Assembly (NCBI RefSeq): GCF_947489715.1
Contig: NZ_CANLER010000010.1
Span: forward strand, 1 to 64,000
From: an uncultured Roseovarius sp.
GTDB lineage: Bacteria > Pseudomonadota > Alphaproteobacteria > Rhodobacterales > Rhodobacteraceae
Length of the DNA: 64,000 nucleotides
Direction of reading: 5' to 3'
The notes beneath the pieces are model-generated. The model was not told the origin of the DNA. It made no database searches and was given only the letters and a program-made list of their open reading frames with translations. Every line of letters begins with the position of its first letter. Position 1 is the first letter of the stretch. Below are positions 16,520 through 25,622 of this stretch, piece after piece. Made by a program: the position numbers and the translations under genes.

Positions 16520-18079
16520 TCAGTTACCAAACCCCTGCCGGAACTGCTTGATCAAATCGGAAATGCCAAATTTATTCAGCACTTTCTCGATCAACAGGTC
16601 CATCGGTAGATAATAAGTATGCAACAAGAACAAAGTGATTGGGATTCCCAAACCGACAACCAACAGCGCAATGAAAATTACGAACCTTCGGAAATTTGCC
16701 TGGCCGCGCGTGCGGATATAAGGAATGGTGACAAATGGTGTGATGCCCAACCTGTTGGTTAAATCCACAGACCGTCTGATTGATGTGTTCAACAACTCGA
16801 TAAGTATCACTACCGCTAGACCTGCAAAAATGCCTCCAGCGGCTCCTGAGAATGCAATCTTTTTACGTTTTGGACTGGTTGGAGCATTCGGTACAGTTGC
16901 CTGTTCTATGACAGTGATACGTTGGCCTCGAGATTGCGCTTCGATCTGGTCGCCGGTACGAGCGGCCGCAAAATCGGCGGTTGCCTGATTATATTGCACA
17001 CGGATGTTGTCGTAGTCGCGTTCAAGCGAACTGAGTGTGATCGCGTTTGCAGGTGTTCGATCGATTGATTCTTCCAACTCTAAAAGTTCAGTCTCAACCG
17101 TCTTTTTCTCTTCGATTAGAAATTCCATCTGGCCGTCCAGATCGGCCAGTTGAACCTCATAAGCCGACATCAATCCGCCACCTGTACTACGCCGCTTCGA
17201 GGCCACTTGATTTTGCGCGGCATCAACCTGCGCCATTAAGGCTTTCACCCTGGGGTTCGTATCGGAATAGAGAACCAGTGCAGAGGCAAGTTGATTGCTC
17301 AATTCCTGAAGGCGCTGCTCTTCGGGGCTAAGTGCCTCGCCAGTCAGTTCGATTTGTCCTGTTCTTTGATAAAGATCCACCAAACGGGTACGACGATCCC
17401 GAAGGCTTGCCAGTTCGCGCTCCATTTGCAGGACCCTTTCCTGCAAGGATGCCTGTCTGTTTCGTCTATAATCCAAGCTATCCGGCAGCGCTCCTTGGTT
17501 ATTGCCTTTGAACTTGAGGATTCTCTGTCCCTGCTCGGCAAGTTCTTCATCAAGTTTTTTAACTTCGTTCCTGAAAAAATCCAGGGTTTGACCTGTTGCC
17601 GAGGTTCTGAGCGTCCTGTTTTGCTGTAGAATAAGCGTCACCAGTTCATTCGCTACCTGCGCTGATTCCGTACCGGTGCTTGCCCGATAAGAAACTGTCA
17701 CGAATGATGCTGCATCGCGTCGGCCTGGCAGAGACATTTTGATACGCTTTCGCATATCAGCAACGATGTCGTCGGTGCTTAACTTTCGCTGGTCCTTATA
17801 AAGGTCAAACTTTCGGGCGATATCCAGAAGGCTTGCGCGTGTCATAACGCGTTGCGATATGATTTCAAGCAATTCCGCGGCGCCTGTTCTTACCGTTGAC
17901 GATGCCAAATCTCCAGGAATCTGCGGTGATTCAACCAGCAACCTAGCTTTGGCCTCGTAACCGGCAGGCAGAGTATAGGCGACGGTCAATCCGAATGCGG
18001 ACAGCGCAGTTGTAACCACGAGAAAGTAGTGAAGTCGTCTAAGAAAAAGAGAGGCGAAGAATTTGAAGTCAAGCATCAT
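16520..18079 (-). CDS. Wzz-type polysaccharide co-polymerase (chain-length determinant)
   Basis: The protein has 519 residues. A transmembrane helix lies near the N-terminus (LHYFLVVTTALSAFGLTVAY), followed by a large periplasmic domain rich in coiled coil (RQASLQERVLQMERELASLR), then the GNVR-like region RDYDNIRVQYNQATADFAAA and further hydrophobic helices (IAFSGAAGGIFAGLAVVILI and FVIFIALLVVGLGIPITLFL). A third C-terminal helix is unusual for simple Wzz proteins but common in the Wzc/EpsF branch. It senses or sets polymer length and activates the CpsD-type kinase encoded next. Its start overlaps the ATPase stop by 4 bp (ATGA), so the three genes are coupled. ATG 18076 is an alternative start one codon later. 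Confidence 0.9.
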   Translation of the reverse strand: MMLDFKFFASLFLRRLHYFLVVTTALSAFGLTVAYTLPAGYEAKARLLVESPQIPGDLASSTVRTGAAELLEIISQRVMTRASLLDIARKFDLYKDQRKLSTDDIVADMRKRIKMSLPGRRDAASFVTVSYRASTGTESAQVANELVTLILQQNRTLRTSATGQTLDFFRNEVKKLDEELAEQGQRILKFKGNNQGALPDSLDYRRNRQASLQERVLQMERELASLRDRRTRLVDLYQRTGQIELTGEALSPEEQRLQELSNQLASALVLYSDTNPRVKALMAQVDAAQNQVASKRRSTGGGLMSAYEVQLADLDGQMEFLIEEKKTVETELLELEESIDRTPANAITLSSLERDYDNIRVQYNQATADFAAARTGDQIEAQSRGQRITVIEQATVPNAPTSPKRKKIAFSGAAGGIFAGLAVVILIELLNTSIRRSVDLTNRLGITPFVTIPYIRTRGQANFRRFVIFIALLVVGLGIPITLFLLHTYYLPMDLLIEKVLNKFGISDLIKQFRQGFGN

Positions 18080-19287
18080 GTGGCTGTCTCATCATTCTGT
18101 CCGGCAGGGGAAGCACCAAAAAACGCTCCATCGCTCAATACTTGCTCAACGGTTAGCAAGGTTACGGTTTTCTGGTTCTTAGCAAAAGCATAAACCATCG
18201 ACAAATCGCAAAGTTGGTTAACAAGACGTGGCACACCATGGGTGTTCTCATGGATCAGCCTGCTGGCACTTTCGGTAAACAGGTTGCGATGCGCACCTGC
18301 TTTTTTAAGTCGGTGTCCAATGTATGCCAAAGTCGTGCTTTCATCCATCGTTTTCAAATGAAAACTTGACGCAACACGTTGCGCAAACTGGCGAAGCTCC
18401 GGTTGTTGAACAATTTCCCGAAGTTCGGGCTGCCCTACGAGTACCAGCTGGAGTAACTCATCCTTGTTTGCGTTGATATTGGTGAACATCCGCAGTTCTT
18501 CTAAAGATTCCTGACTCAGGTTCTGAGCTTCGTCGAAAATAAGAATGACACGATTACCGGCGGCATACTCTCCAATGAGATATTCCTGAAACTGGTCAAA
18601 TAGGTCGACATAGGTGGCTGAATTGTCTGCCGGCTGATCGAGAGCCATCAAAACCCAACGCAATAGTTCCCCCCGCGAACCATGTGCATTTGAGATTAGT
18701 CCCACCTTCACATTCTCATCTAGGTTTTTTAGAAAATGGTGCAACAGGGTCGTTTTTCCGGCGCCAACCTCGCCTGTGATCAATGTAATAGGTGCGCCTG
18801 TCAGTGTGCCGTATTCAAGCATCGTGAAAGCGCGCTGGTGTGCGGGTGACCAGAAAAGAAAATCCGGATCAGGCAGAAGCGTAAACGGACGCTCCTTAAG
18901 CTCGAAGTGTTGGGTATAAATTTCAATCGTACTGTTCATGGGCTTCGTGTAACTCGATTCACGTGCACCTTCCATTGATTTAGCTACAGGTATGCCGCTT
19001 CGATTGCTTGGCATATAAGGCTTCTGGTTCGTTTGATGAACTGTGTCTATGTGCTTTTTTTCTAAAGAAGGTTCTTTTTCAGGTATCGAGCGCACACTTA
19101 AGAAACCAGAAGCTTCCGGCGGTTTGTTGCCTGTACCGCTGTTTTCGGTTGAGGTGGCACGCGCTGGGAGAGCCTTGCGAGTTTCGGAACCTGTTGGTTG
19201 GCAAGGCGCTGAATCAGAGCTTCTAAAAATATTCACCACATCTAGCGGTATTACGGAGTCAAAAGATTTAAAAAACCTGCGACTCAT
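18076..19287 (-). CDS. ExeA-like AAA ATPase of the exopolysaccharide/exosortase type locus
   Basis: The protein has 403 residues. About 110 N-terminal residues are low in complexity; the ATPase follows. It begins FELKERPFTLLPDPDFLFWS and has Walker A ITGEVGAGKTTLLHHFL, Walker B VILIFDEAQNLSQESLEEL and the downstream sensor LQLVLVGQPELREIVQQPEL. This is the ExeA/GspA type of ATPase, regularly found beside Wzz and CpsD genes in PEP-CTERM type loci. Its exact role there is not established. ATG 19287 (MSRRFFKSFD) was chosen because GGAG lies 6 bases upstream; an upstream ATG at 19323 lacks a site. It is the first gene of the ATPase-Wzz-CpsD operon. Confidence 0.88.
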   Translation of the reverse strand: MSRRFFKSFDSVIPLDVVNIFRSSDSAPCQPTGSETRKALPARATSTENSGTGNKPPEASGFLSVRSIPEKEPSLEKKHIDTVHQTNQKPYMPSNRSGIPVAKSMEGARESSYTKPMNSTIEIYTQHFELKERPFTLLPDPDFLFWSPAHQRAFTMLEYGTLTGAPITLITGEVGAGKTTLLHHFLKNLDENVKVGLISNAHGSRGELLRWVLMALDQPADNSATYVDLFDQFQEYLIGEYAAGNRVILIFDEAQNLSQESLEELRMFTNINANKDELLQLVLVGQPELREIVQQPELRQFAQRVASSFHLKTMDESTTLAYIGHRLKKAGAHRNLFTESASRLIHENTHGVPRLVNQLCDLSMVYAFAKNQKTVTLLTVEQVLSDGAFFGASPAGQNDETAT

Positions 19288-19776
19288 ACTTAACTCCAAA
19301 TTCTGGATCCGCGTTTTTACCATACCAATATATTCGGTCTGGAACTCCAGATCGTTTCAAGTGGATTGCTTTGTCCAAAACAAGACAGGGGGGAGGAGAA
19401 ATCATGTTCGGTCCATTTGAAGCTTATGCAGTACTTTTTGGTGAGTGATTCGTGAAAACTGTCAAATTTCTGCCACTATGTTGATTTCGGGCTGCCACAT
19501 TTATTACACAATCCGCCAAATCCGCCCTATTGGTTACATCAGCTACACAATCTTCAATTCAAGATTGATTAATGCAACCCTAGCGCAAGTCTTTGGCCTT
19601 CAGAGAGGAATATGCTTTGAAAGTTGCCGGTTGAATGGTAAGAATTAATTAAATAAAAATATCGGCGAGCTTGTCGACGATAATAATAAAACTTGATATA
19701 ATAGAGCAGAAGTTGTGTGGTCCGTGTTTCGGGCTGTGGGTATGAAACGTGTAAAGATTTAGGGTCGCTGTGTACA
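19288..19776. promoter_or_regulatory. Divergent promoter region between the ATPase operon and the sugar transferase gene
   Basis: About 490 A/T-rich bases separate two divergent units. A perfect inverted repeat, CAATCTT / AAGATTG with a 6-base spacer, lies at 19548-19567 and could be an operator. A sequence identical to the -10 consensus (TATAAT) is at 19697-19702, 75 bases before the sugar transferase start; the best -35 match (TTGTCG) is 20 bases away, longer than ideal. No gene was found in the stretch. Confidence 0.4.
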
Positions 19777-20469
19777 ATGAGCATCCAAGACAATGATTTT
19801 GAAAATAGATTTGCGTTTGCCGAAAAAGTCTCACCGATAACGGGCTTTAGCATTTTGCAAAAAGGCGCTTATAGACATGTATTCAAACGTGTCTTTGACT
19901 GTGCGCTTGTTCTGATCTCTTCACCGATTGTAGTGCCGGTCGTTTTGCTGCTTGCATTGCTTGTGTCGCGGGACGGACATCAACCTTTCTACAAACAATC
20001 GCGTATCGGAAAAAATGACCGCATCTTCACGATGTGGAAGTTGCGCTCGATGGTTCATGATGCGGAAGCGCGACTGGAAAACCATTTGGAAACCAACCAA
20101 AGCGCTCGTGAAGAGTGGGATGAGAAGCAGAAGCTTGCAGATGATCCAAGGATCACATCTGTCGGCCAGCTTCTCCGCAAAACTTCGCTGGATGAGCTTC
20201 CGCAACTTTGGAACGTTCTGATTGGTGATATGAGCATCGTCGGCCCGCGTCCGATGATGCCAGAGCAACGTGACCTGTATCCTGGTCGCTCCTATTATGC
20301 TTTGCGCCCGGGTGTCACTGGTTACTGGCAAATTTCAGACCGCAACAAGTCGACGTTTGCTGCTCGTGCTAAGTTTGACAACCGTTACTATGAGGACGTC
20401 AGCTTTTCCACCGATGTGTCGATCGTGGTTTCCACCGTAGGTGTTGTGCTACGCGGAACTGGTTGCTAA
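19777..20469 (+). CDS. ExoY/WcaJ-type undecaprenyl-phosphate sugar phosphotransferase
   Basis: The protein has 230 residues, the size of the single-helix (ExoY-like) class without the N-terminal multi-helix part. One hydrophobic helix ([20 protein letters not shown]) is followed by the catalytic block [14 protein letters not shown], then [40 protein letters not shown] and [12 protein letters not shown]. It starts repeat-unit assembly by moving a sugar-1-phosphate onto undecaprenyl phosphate at the inner membrane, so it is the committed step of the locus. ATG 19777 was chosen because the longer frame from GTG 19717 adds a Cys-rich segment with no family match; its ribosome site is weak. Confidence 0.9.
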   Translation: MSIQDNDFENRFAFAEKVSPITGFSILQKGAYRHVFKRVFDCALVLISSPIVVPVVLLLALLVSRDGHQPFYKQSRIGKNDRIFTMWKLRSMVHDAEARLENHLETNQSAREEWDEKQKLADDPRITSVGQLLRKTSLDELPQLWNVLIGDMSIVGPRPMMPEQRDLYPGRSYYALRPGVTGYWQISDRNKSTFAARAKFDNRYYEDVSFSTDVSIVVSTVGVVLRGTGC

Positions 20470-20593
20470 ATTTCAACGTAACTGTTGAGTATCGATAACG
20501 TTTGCGATTTCTTCGCAGGCGTTATCTGTTGCTTTGGTGATGCCGCTTACATTTATTGCTATCGGCACAGATATATGAAGGTAGGACATAACC

Positions 20594-23038
20594 ATGCGTC
20601 TGCGACTTCCTGGGTTCCCGGCTCTTTTGCTAACCGCACTTATTGCCCTGTCAGCTTGCGAAAATTCGGAAGAACGTGCACAGCGGCATTTTGAAACGGG
20701 AATGGAATTGCTCGCAGAAGGGGATGTATCCCGCGCGTTGATCGAATTCCGCAACGTCTTCAAATTGAATCCACGCCACAAAGAAGCTCGGATGGCGTAT
20801 GCCCGTACCCAGATGGAAAATGGGCGCCGCGGCGAAGCTTACTCGCAATTTTTGCGCGTCGTAGAGCAATATCCGGAAACTATCGAAGCACGTATTGAGC
20901 TGGCTGAGATGGCAATCGAGCGCAGAGATTGGGATGAAACGAAACGACACGTTGCCACTGCTGTCGAACAGGCACCCGACAATCCACGGGTAAAGGTGGC
21001 TGATACCGCTTTAAAATATACCCAAGCCTTGTCTGATGATAATGCGGTGGCCGTCGAACAAATGGCGCAAACCGCCAAAAAGGCTTTGGAAGAAAACCCG
21101 GATAACTTTATCGCCCGCCGGTTGGTAATCGATTTCTTGCTGAGGAATGAAGACATGGAAGCTGTGCTTCCAGTGATTGATGAGGGGCTCGAACAACAGC
21201 CCGAGAATTACGAACTTCATTCAACGAAACTAAATGTCCTGCTGCGCACAGAGGACAAAGAACAATTGGGCGAAACGCTCAAAAAAATGGTCGAGCTCTT
21301 CCCTGAAGATGAGCTGGCGCGTCAGTACCTAATCGCTTGGTATGTGCAGCAGGGCGACAACAAAGGCGCTGAAGAATTTCTGCGCGAGTTGGCGAGCCGT
21401 ACAGATGCAGAAGATGAAAGCCGCATGGCCGTTGTGCAGTTCCTCAGGATGACAAGTGGTGATGACGCCGCGCGCGAGGAAATCGACCGTTTGGTCGAAA
21501 CGCAAGAGGATCCGACACGCTTCATAGCTATCCAGGCAACGATGCAATTCGACGCTGGCGAGCAAGAAGAAGCCTTGGCCAAACTCGAAAAGCTGGTCGA
21601 TGGTGCGGAGGAACCGAATGACGTCATCAACGACATCAAAATTCTCCTTGCGCGTATGCAATCTTCAACTGGGAATGTGGTCGGTGCCAGAGCTAGGGTT
21701 GAGGAAGTTATCGAAAATGACAACAGTCATGTCGAAGCATTGAAAATGCGCGCCGCTTGGCAGATAGAAGAAGATCTAACGGGTGATGCGATTATCGATT
21801 TACGCACGGCGCTTTCGCAATCTCCGCGAGATCCGGCGATAATGACGCTGATGGCGGCCGCGCATGAGCGCGCGGGAGATCGCGAACTGGCCGGAGAACG
21901 CTTTTCTCTCGCCGTCGAACTCGCCAACCAGGCGCCGCCCGAATCATTGAGATATGCAAACTATTTGATGAAGGATAACCGAATTGAGGCGGCAGAAGCC
22001 GTTTTGGACGAAGCCCTTCTCAAAGCTCCTGATAATCTTGACTTGATCAGAGCTATGGTTGCCCTGCAATTGCAGAATAAAGATTGGAACGAGGTTCAGC
22101 GCATTATCTGGAAACTCCGCTCCATGGAAGCGATAGAAGCGCAAACACTGGCAAATGCGGTTCAGGCAGAGATGCTTCTTCAACAGGACCGTCTGGATGA
22201 TACGATTTCGTATCTGGAAAAACTGTCTGAGGATGAAGATGGCCAACAGGCTTTCGCCGCAATGGTCGAAACACAGGTGCGTGCTGGCAAAATTGATGAT
22301 GCCGTTAAACAAGTGGAAGATCGGTTGGCTGAAAAGCCAGACGATTTCGTACTTCGCCATTTGCGCGCCGGCCTTCATATGGTCAACGACGAACGCGATC
22401 AGGCAGAAACAATCTACCGGGCTTTACTCGAGGATTTGCCGGCCAATGATCGCATTCTTCGTACTTTGTTCAGCCTCCTGATGGCAGATGGCCGTGAAGA
22501 AGATGCTAGGCAACTGGTCGAAGACCAAGCCGCTCTTATTGATGAAAATCCAGAGGCCGTAAACGCCTTGTTCCTTAAGGCGGAAATTCTTGAACGCGAC
22601 AGAGATTTTGATGGCGCAATTGCCATATATGAAGATATGTACGCGAAAGACAGCAATAATATTGTTGTCGCGAATAACCTTGCAAGTCTGATTTCTACCC
22701 ATCGCGATACAGAAGAGAGCTTGAACCGCGCTTATGTGGTCGCGCGTCGTTTGCGCGGCATCGAAGTGCCGGCACTTCAGGATACGTATGGCTGGATTGA
22801 ATTTCGGCGCGGCAATTTTGATGAGGCGGTTATTCACCTTGAGCCTGCTGCCGCTGGCCTTCCAAACGACGCATTGGTTCAATATCATCTAGGTCGCACC
22901 TATCTTGCCCTAGATCGTAACGAAAAAGCAAAAGAGTTGCTTCAGCGCGCTGTAGATATTGCCGGTGATAACCCTCTACCGCAAATCATCGAAGCGCGTA
23001 AAATTCTAGATGGGCTTTCCTCCGACACCAGCGAGTGA
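20594..23038 (+). CDS. TPR-repeat lipoprotein (PrsT-like)
   Basis: The protein has 814 residues. The signal peptide ends in a lipobox (LTALIALSACEN), so the mature protein should be lipid-anchored at Cys22. The rest is almost wholly tetratricopeptide repeats (for example AQRHFETGMELLAEGDVSRA and YHLGRTYLALDRNEKAKELL), an acidic scaffold of about 20 helix pairs. Size, lipobox and place beside a sugar transferase and Wzz/CpsD/ExeA genes match the PrsT-type TPR lipoproteins of PEP-CTERM/exosortase loci, thought to help polymer assembly or export in the periplasm. AGGA lies 9 bases before the ATG. A perfect inverted repeat GTGATCA / TGATCAC (23035-23063) covers the stop codon but has no T-run. 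Confidence 0.88.
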   Translation: MRLRLPGFPALLLTALIALSACENSEERAQRHFETGMELLAEGDVSRALIEFRNVFKLNPRHKEARMAYARTQMENGRRGEAYSQFLRVVEQYPETIEARIELAEMAIERRDWDETKRHVATAVEQAPDNPRVKVADTALKYTQALSDDNAVAVEQMAQTAKKALEENPDNFIARRLVIDFLLRNEDMEAVLPVIDEGLEQQPENYELHSTKLNVLLRTEDKEQLGETLKKMVELFPEDELARQYLIAWYVQQGDNKGAEEFLRELASRTDAEDESRMAVVQFLRMTSGDDAAREEIDRLVETQEDPTRFIAIQATMQFDAGEQEEALAKLEKLVDGAEEPNDVINDIKILLARMQSSTGNVVGARARVEEVIENDNSHVEALKMRAAWQIEEDLTGDAIIDLRTALSQSPRDPAIMTLMAAAHERAGDRELAGERFSLAVELANQAPPESLRYANYLMKDNRIEAAEAVLDEALLKAPDNLDLIRAMVALQLQNKDWNEVQRIIWKLRSMEAIEAQTLANAVQAEMLLQQDRLDDTISYLEKLSEDEDGQQAFAAMVETQVRAGKIDDAVKQVEDRLAEKPDDFVLRHLRAGLHMVNDERDQAETIYRALLEDLPANDRILRTLFSLLMADGREEDARQLVEDQAALIDENPEAVNALFLKAEILERDRDFDGAIAIYEDMYAKDSNNIVVANNLASLISTHRDTEESLNRAYVVARRLRGIEVPALQDTYGWIEFRRGNFDEAVIHLEPAAAGLPNDALVQYHLGRTYLALDRNEKAKELLQRAVDIAGDNPLPQIIEARKILDGLSSDTSE

Positions 23039-23370
23039 TCATCCGGTCATGTGATGTGATCACCAGAACGTCTAAGTTTTGCAGGGAGGGTGTTGTGATT
23101 TGTCCGCAAGCCACCGCAAAGTGCTGGCAATAGCCGAACGACCTTCGGGAATGTTCCTGAAGAGTTGAGAAAATTCTACCGGAGTGGATGGTGACTAGTG
23201 TGAAAATTGCCGCCTAAACTTTTCTGAGCATGAAGGCATTTTGGTGAGTCAGTCTGCGTGATCTTTTGCCCTGATCTCATAAGATGAAAATGATTTTGAA
23301 TGTGATGGATTTCGACGCCTGATTTTGCAGGAGGCTTTCTAGATGCTGCTGCTACATACATTATCGAACA

Positions 23371-23400
23371 CAAAAAAAGAGGGGCCAAAAGGCCCCTCTT
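23371..23400 (-). terminator. Rho-independent terminator of the VPLPA-CTERM gene
   Basis: A 10-bp perfect stem (AAGAGGGGCC / GGCCCCTCTT) with an AAAA loop is followed on the minus strand by a run of seven T. It starts 27 bases after the stop codon at 23428. There is no T-run on the plus side, so it serves the minus-strand gene. Confidence 0.9.
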
Positions 23401-23427
23401 CCAATTCTTTTCGTTAAGCTTGAACGC

Positions 23428-24096
23428 TTAGGCTTTTCTCTTGCGCCGCACTACGGCGAAACCGCCAAGAGCGCTCAGCAGAAGCAAACCACCAGCTGGA
23501 AGCGGAACGATCGAGATACGAAGAACCATATCGTCGAGGTCTGCATCACCTGTGCCATCGCCTAGGAAGGCAAAAACATGCTTTGAATTCTGCTGTTGAT
23601 AGAAGCCGATACTCAAGTCATCGTCAGATTGACCGGCCGCATTATTTTCGATGTCCCCCCGGAAAACACCTCCAGCGCCAAACGACTGAAACACCAGATC
23701 AACCCAGCTTGGGAGGTCAAGGGTTACGATTGAGTCCCCTCTGGAACTGGTCTTGTTGTTCAGAGTTCCGCCGGCTTTGTTAAGCGCAAAGTTTTTAGCG
23801 CTCGCTTCGGCACCGAGATACATGATCCGAATCTTGCTGGCTGCATCGAGCATAAGCCCATTTGTGCCGTCGAAAGTATCGAAAAGGCTCAAAGCGTCAG
23901 TGTCGAACCTTTTAACGGTGTCGCCAACTCCAATTGGAGGAAGGAGCGCAGGACTAAGCGCACCATAATTCGGATTGTGAGGCTTCAATCCCCCTGGTAA
24001 CACATAATCCGTACCGCCGACGATTGAAAGTGATGCTGCGCTTACTGCCGTTGCCATCAACAACGAACTTATTGCAGCGCCTATAGCTAGTTTCAT
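23428..24096 (-). CDS. VPLPA-CTERM sorting domain protein (exported)
   Basis: The protein has 222 residues. ATG 24096 is preceded by GGGAG at 6 bases; the longer frame to 24144 has no site. An N-terminal signal peptide (MKLAIGAAISSLLMATAVSA) is followed by a beta-rich domain with FGAGGVFRGDIENNAAGQSD. The C-terminus is a tripartite sorting signal: VPLPA, a hydrophobic helix (GGLLLLSALGGFAVV) and a basic tail RRKRKA. By family knowledge VPLPA-CTERM proteins are recognised by the exosortase variant XrtD, then cleaved and probably moved to the cell surface. It has its own terminator and lies between the TPR lipoprotein and the export gene, on the opposite strand. No exosortase is encoded in this window. 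It may be a matrix protein co-exported with the polysaccharide. Confidence 0.88.
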   Translation of the reverse strand: MKLAIGAAISSLLMATAVSAASLSIVGGTDYVLPGGLKPHNPNYGALSPALLPPIGVGDTVKRFDTDALSLFDTFDGTNGLMLDAASKIRIMYLGAEASAKNFALNKAGGTLNNKTSSRGDSIVTLDLPSWVDLVFQSFGAGGVFRGDIENNAAGQSDDDLSIGFYQQQNSKHVFAFLGDGTGDADLDDMVLRISIVPLPAGGLLLLSALGGFAVVRRKRKA

Positions 24097-24485
24097 GGTA
24101 AACTCCCACACTATGATAACCGTTTCGACCTTCACCGCCAGCACATGCTAAAATTGGTTCCGTTCGAAATCAGTAATACGTTATATTAAATTGTAGCCTA
24201 ACAAAAGCCACATCTGCGAATATACACGTTAACCGTGTATTTTTACAGGAGTTTTTTGATATCGATGAAAAAGTTATCGGTTCTGATAGCTCGTAGGGCG
24301 CAAATTGATAAAGTTTTGGAGACATTGCGGCCAAACCGCCATTTAGATTTCTAATCTGGAAACAATTGTGATTCGATTTGTCACAGCGATCAGAGGGTCG
24401 TCAATTTTTATAAGAAGATTGAAGGTGAATGAGCGGGAGGTGACTAAAAGCTTAGCTGCATTGTCGTTGAGGGCGCTTTTGTTCC
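24097..24485. other. Intergenic region with a hairpin and a possible tiny ORF
   Basis: A hairpin (ATACACG / CGTGTAT, 5-base loop) followed by TTTT lies at 24222-24244 on the plus strand. Shortly after, an AGGAG at 24247-24251 precedes a 29-codon frame at 24265-24354 (MKKLSVLIARRAQIDKVLET, then LRPNRHLDF). The spacing to ATG is 13 bases; an in-frame TTG at 24256 would be closer. The VPLPA-CTERM gene promoter should also be here. None of this proves a gene. Confidence 0.25.
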
Positions 24486-24683
24486 CTAAAACGAGCGCAA
24501 AAAAGCAAATTTTCCTTCGCTTATATGCTGGCAGATCAACGTGCGAATCAGTACGGAAAAAATTGTTAAAGTTCCAACGCCCACATAGATGAAAATTGCA
24601 GAAATAAGTGGAGCACCCGAGATTAAAACAAAAACACCAGCGACCAAACCAGCAAGTACACTGCAAAAAACAAAGGCAATCAT
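24486..24683 (-). CDS. Small inner-membrane protein
   Basis: A 65-residue frame from ATG 24683, with GGGAG about 11 bases upstream, encodes two hydrophobic helices (MIAFVFCSVLAGLVAGVFVL and SAIFIYVGVGTLTIFSVLI) and a short polar C-terminus. The helix, Gly-rich turn and helix pattern looks like a genuine small membrane protein, and it stands alone on the minus strand between the VPLPA-CTERM gene and the polysaccharide export gene. No family was recognised. A longer frame from 24731 is possible but adds an unlikely N-terminus. Confidence 0.5.
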   Translation of the reverse strand: MIAFVFCSVLAGLVAGVFVLISGAPLISAIFIYVGVGTLTIFSVLIRTLICQHISEGKFAFLRSF

Positions 24684-24980
24684 TTCAGTCAGCTCCCTAT
24701 AAAAGGCTCCCAACCCTGCGCATCCTTCCAATCATCATCGTCTCTTGGGTGCGGCGCGTTTATTTGCCTAAATTGGGGCAAAAGCGTGAATCTATTGTTA
24801 AGTTGCCTTAGAAACGTCCTATTGGTCGTGGATTGCCAAAATTATTGTTGCGTCGCTGGCACGGGTGGCGCAAGAACTGGTTGAAATACTGCAAAAAGCC
24901 AAAAAACTCTTCCGTAACCTTGGATTACAGCCTATTTTTGATGTGAAGCGCTTAAGTATCCCAAAAATCGAGAGTTTAGT

Positions 24981-25601
24981 ATGAAACGCATCATTACAAA
25001 AATTTTTGCAGCTCTTCTGCTCTTACCAATTGTTGGAGCGCCCGCACTTGCGCAGGATAACTACAAGATCAAACCAGGTGATGTCGTTCGCGTTGAAGTG
25101 CTTGAAGATTCTTCCTTGAACCGCGACGTTATCGTTTTGCCAGATGGCCGTATTTCATTTCCACTTGCTGGTCCCGTCAAAGCGGGCGGTCAAAGTGTTG
25201 AGGAAGTGCGCAGCGAGGTAATTGAGAAGTTGGCCTCGAATTTTGCTACTGAGCCGACCGTGTTCGTATCTGTTACCCAGCTGGGCACTCCGACACTGAG
25301 CGGTGGTTCGACGGCTTCCAAGGACACTGAAACCATATATTTCCTTGGCGAAGTTGCCAATCCGGGCGCTTTTGAGATCGAGAGCGGCACGACAATGTTG
25401 CAAGCTTTGGCTTCGGTTGGCGGGTTTTCAAAATTCGCAGCAACCAAACGCATTCAGCTCCGTCGGAAAGACAAATCCAACAAGGAGCAGGTGTACACCG
25501 TAAACTATAAAGCGATCCTACAAGGAAAATCCAGCATCGGAATGACGATCATGGAATCGGGCGACGTGATCATAGTTCCGCAACGAAGACTATTCGAATA
25601 G
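24981..25601 (+). CDS. Wza-like polysaccharide export protein
   Basis: The protein has 206 residues. The signal peptide (IFAALLLLPIVGAPALAQ) has no lipobox Cys, unlike Wza itself. The poly-export domain begins YKIKPGDVVRVEVLEDSSLN and continues VLPDGRISFPLAGPVKAGGQ. An SLBB-type domain follows (IYFLGEVANPGAFEIESGTT, then LQALASVGGFSKFAATKRIQ). It should form the periplasmic and outer-membrane part of the polymer channel. It is short and lacks the C-terminal amphipathic helix of Wza, so the outer-membrane pore may be provided by the beta-barrel encoded 21 bp downstream. The two genes form an operon. Confidence 0.9.
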   Translation: MKRIITKIFAALLLLPIVGAPALAQDNYKIKPGDVVRVEVLEDSSLNRDVIVLPDGRISFPLAGPVKAGGQSVEEVRSEVIEKLASNFATEPTVFVSVTQLGTPTLSGGSTASKDTETIYFLGEVANPGAFEIESGTTMLQALASVGGFSKFAATKRIQLRRKDKSNKEQVYTVNYKAILQGKSSIGMTIMESGDVIIVPQRRLFE

Positions 25602-25622
25602 CCCGACTTTGAGGGGGCAGTA

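Noticed and set aside
23035-23063. Terminator after the TPR lipoprotein gene
   Set aside because: Perfect 7-bp inverted repeat but long loop and no T-run.
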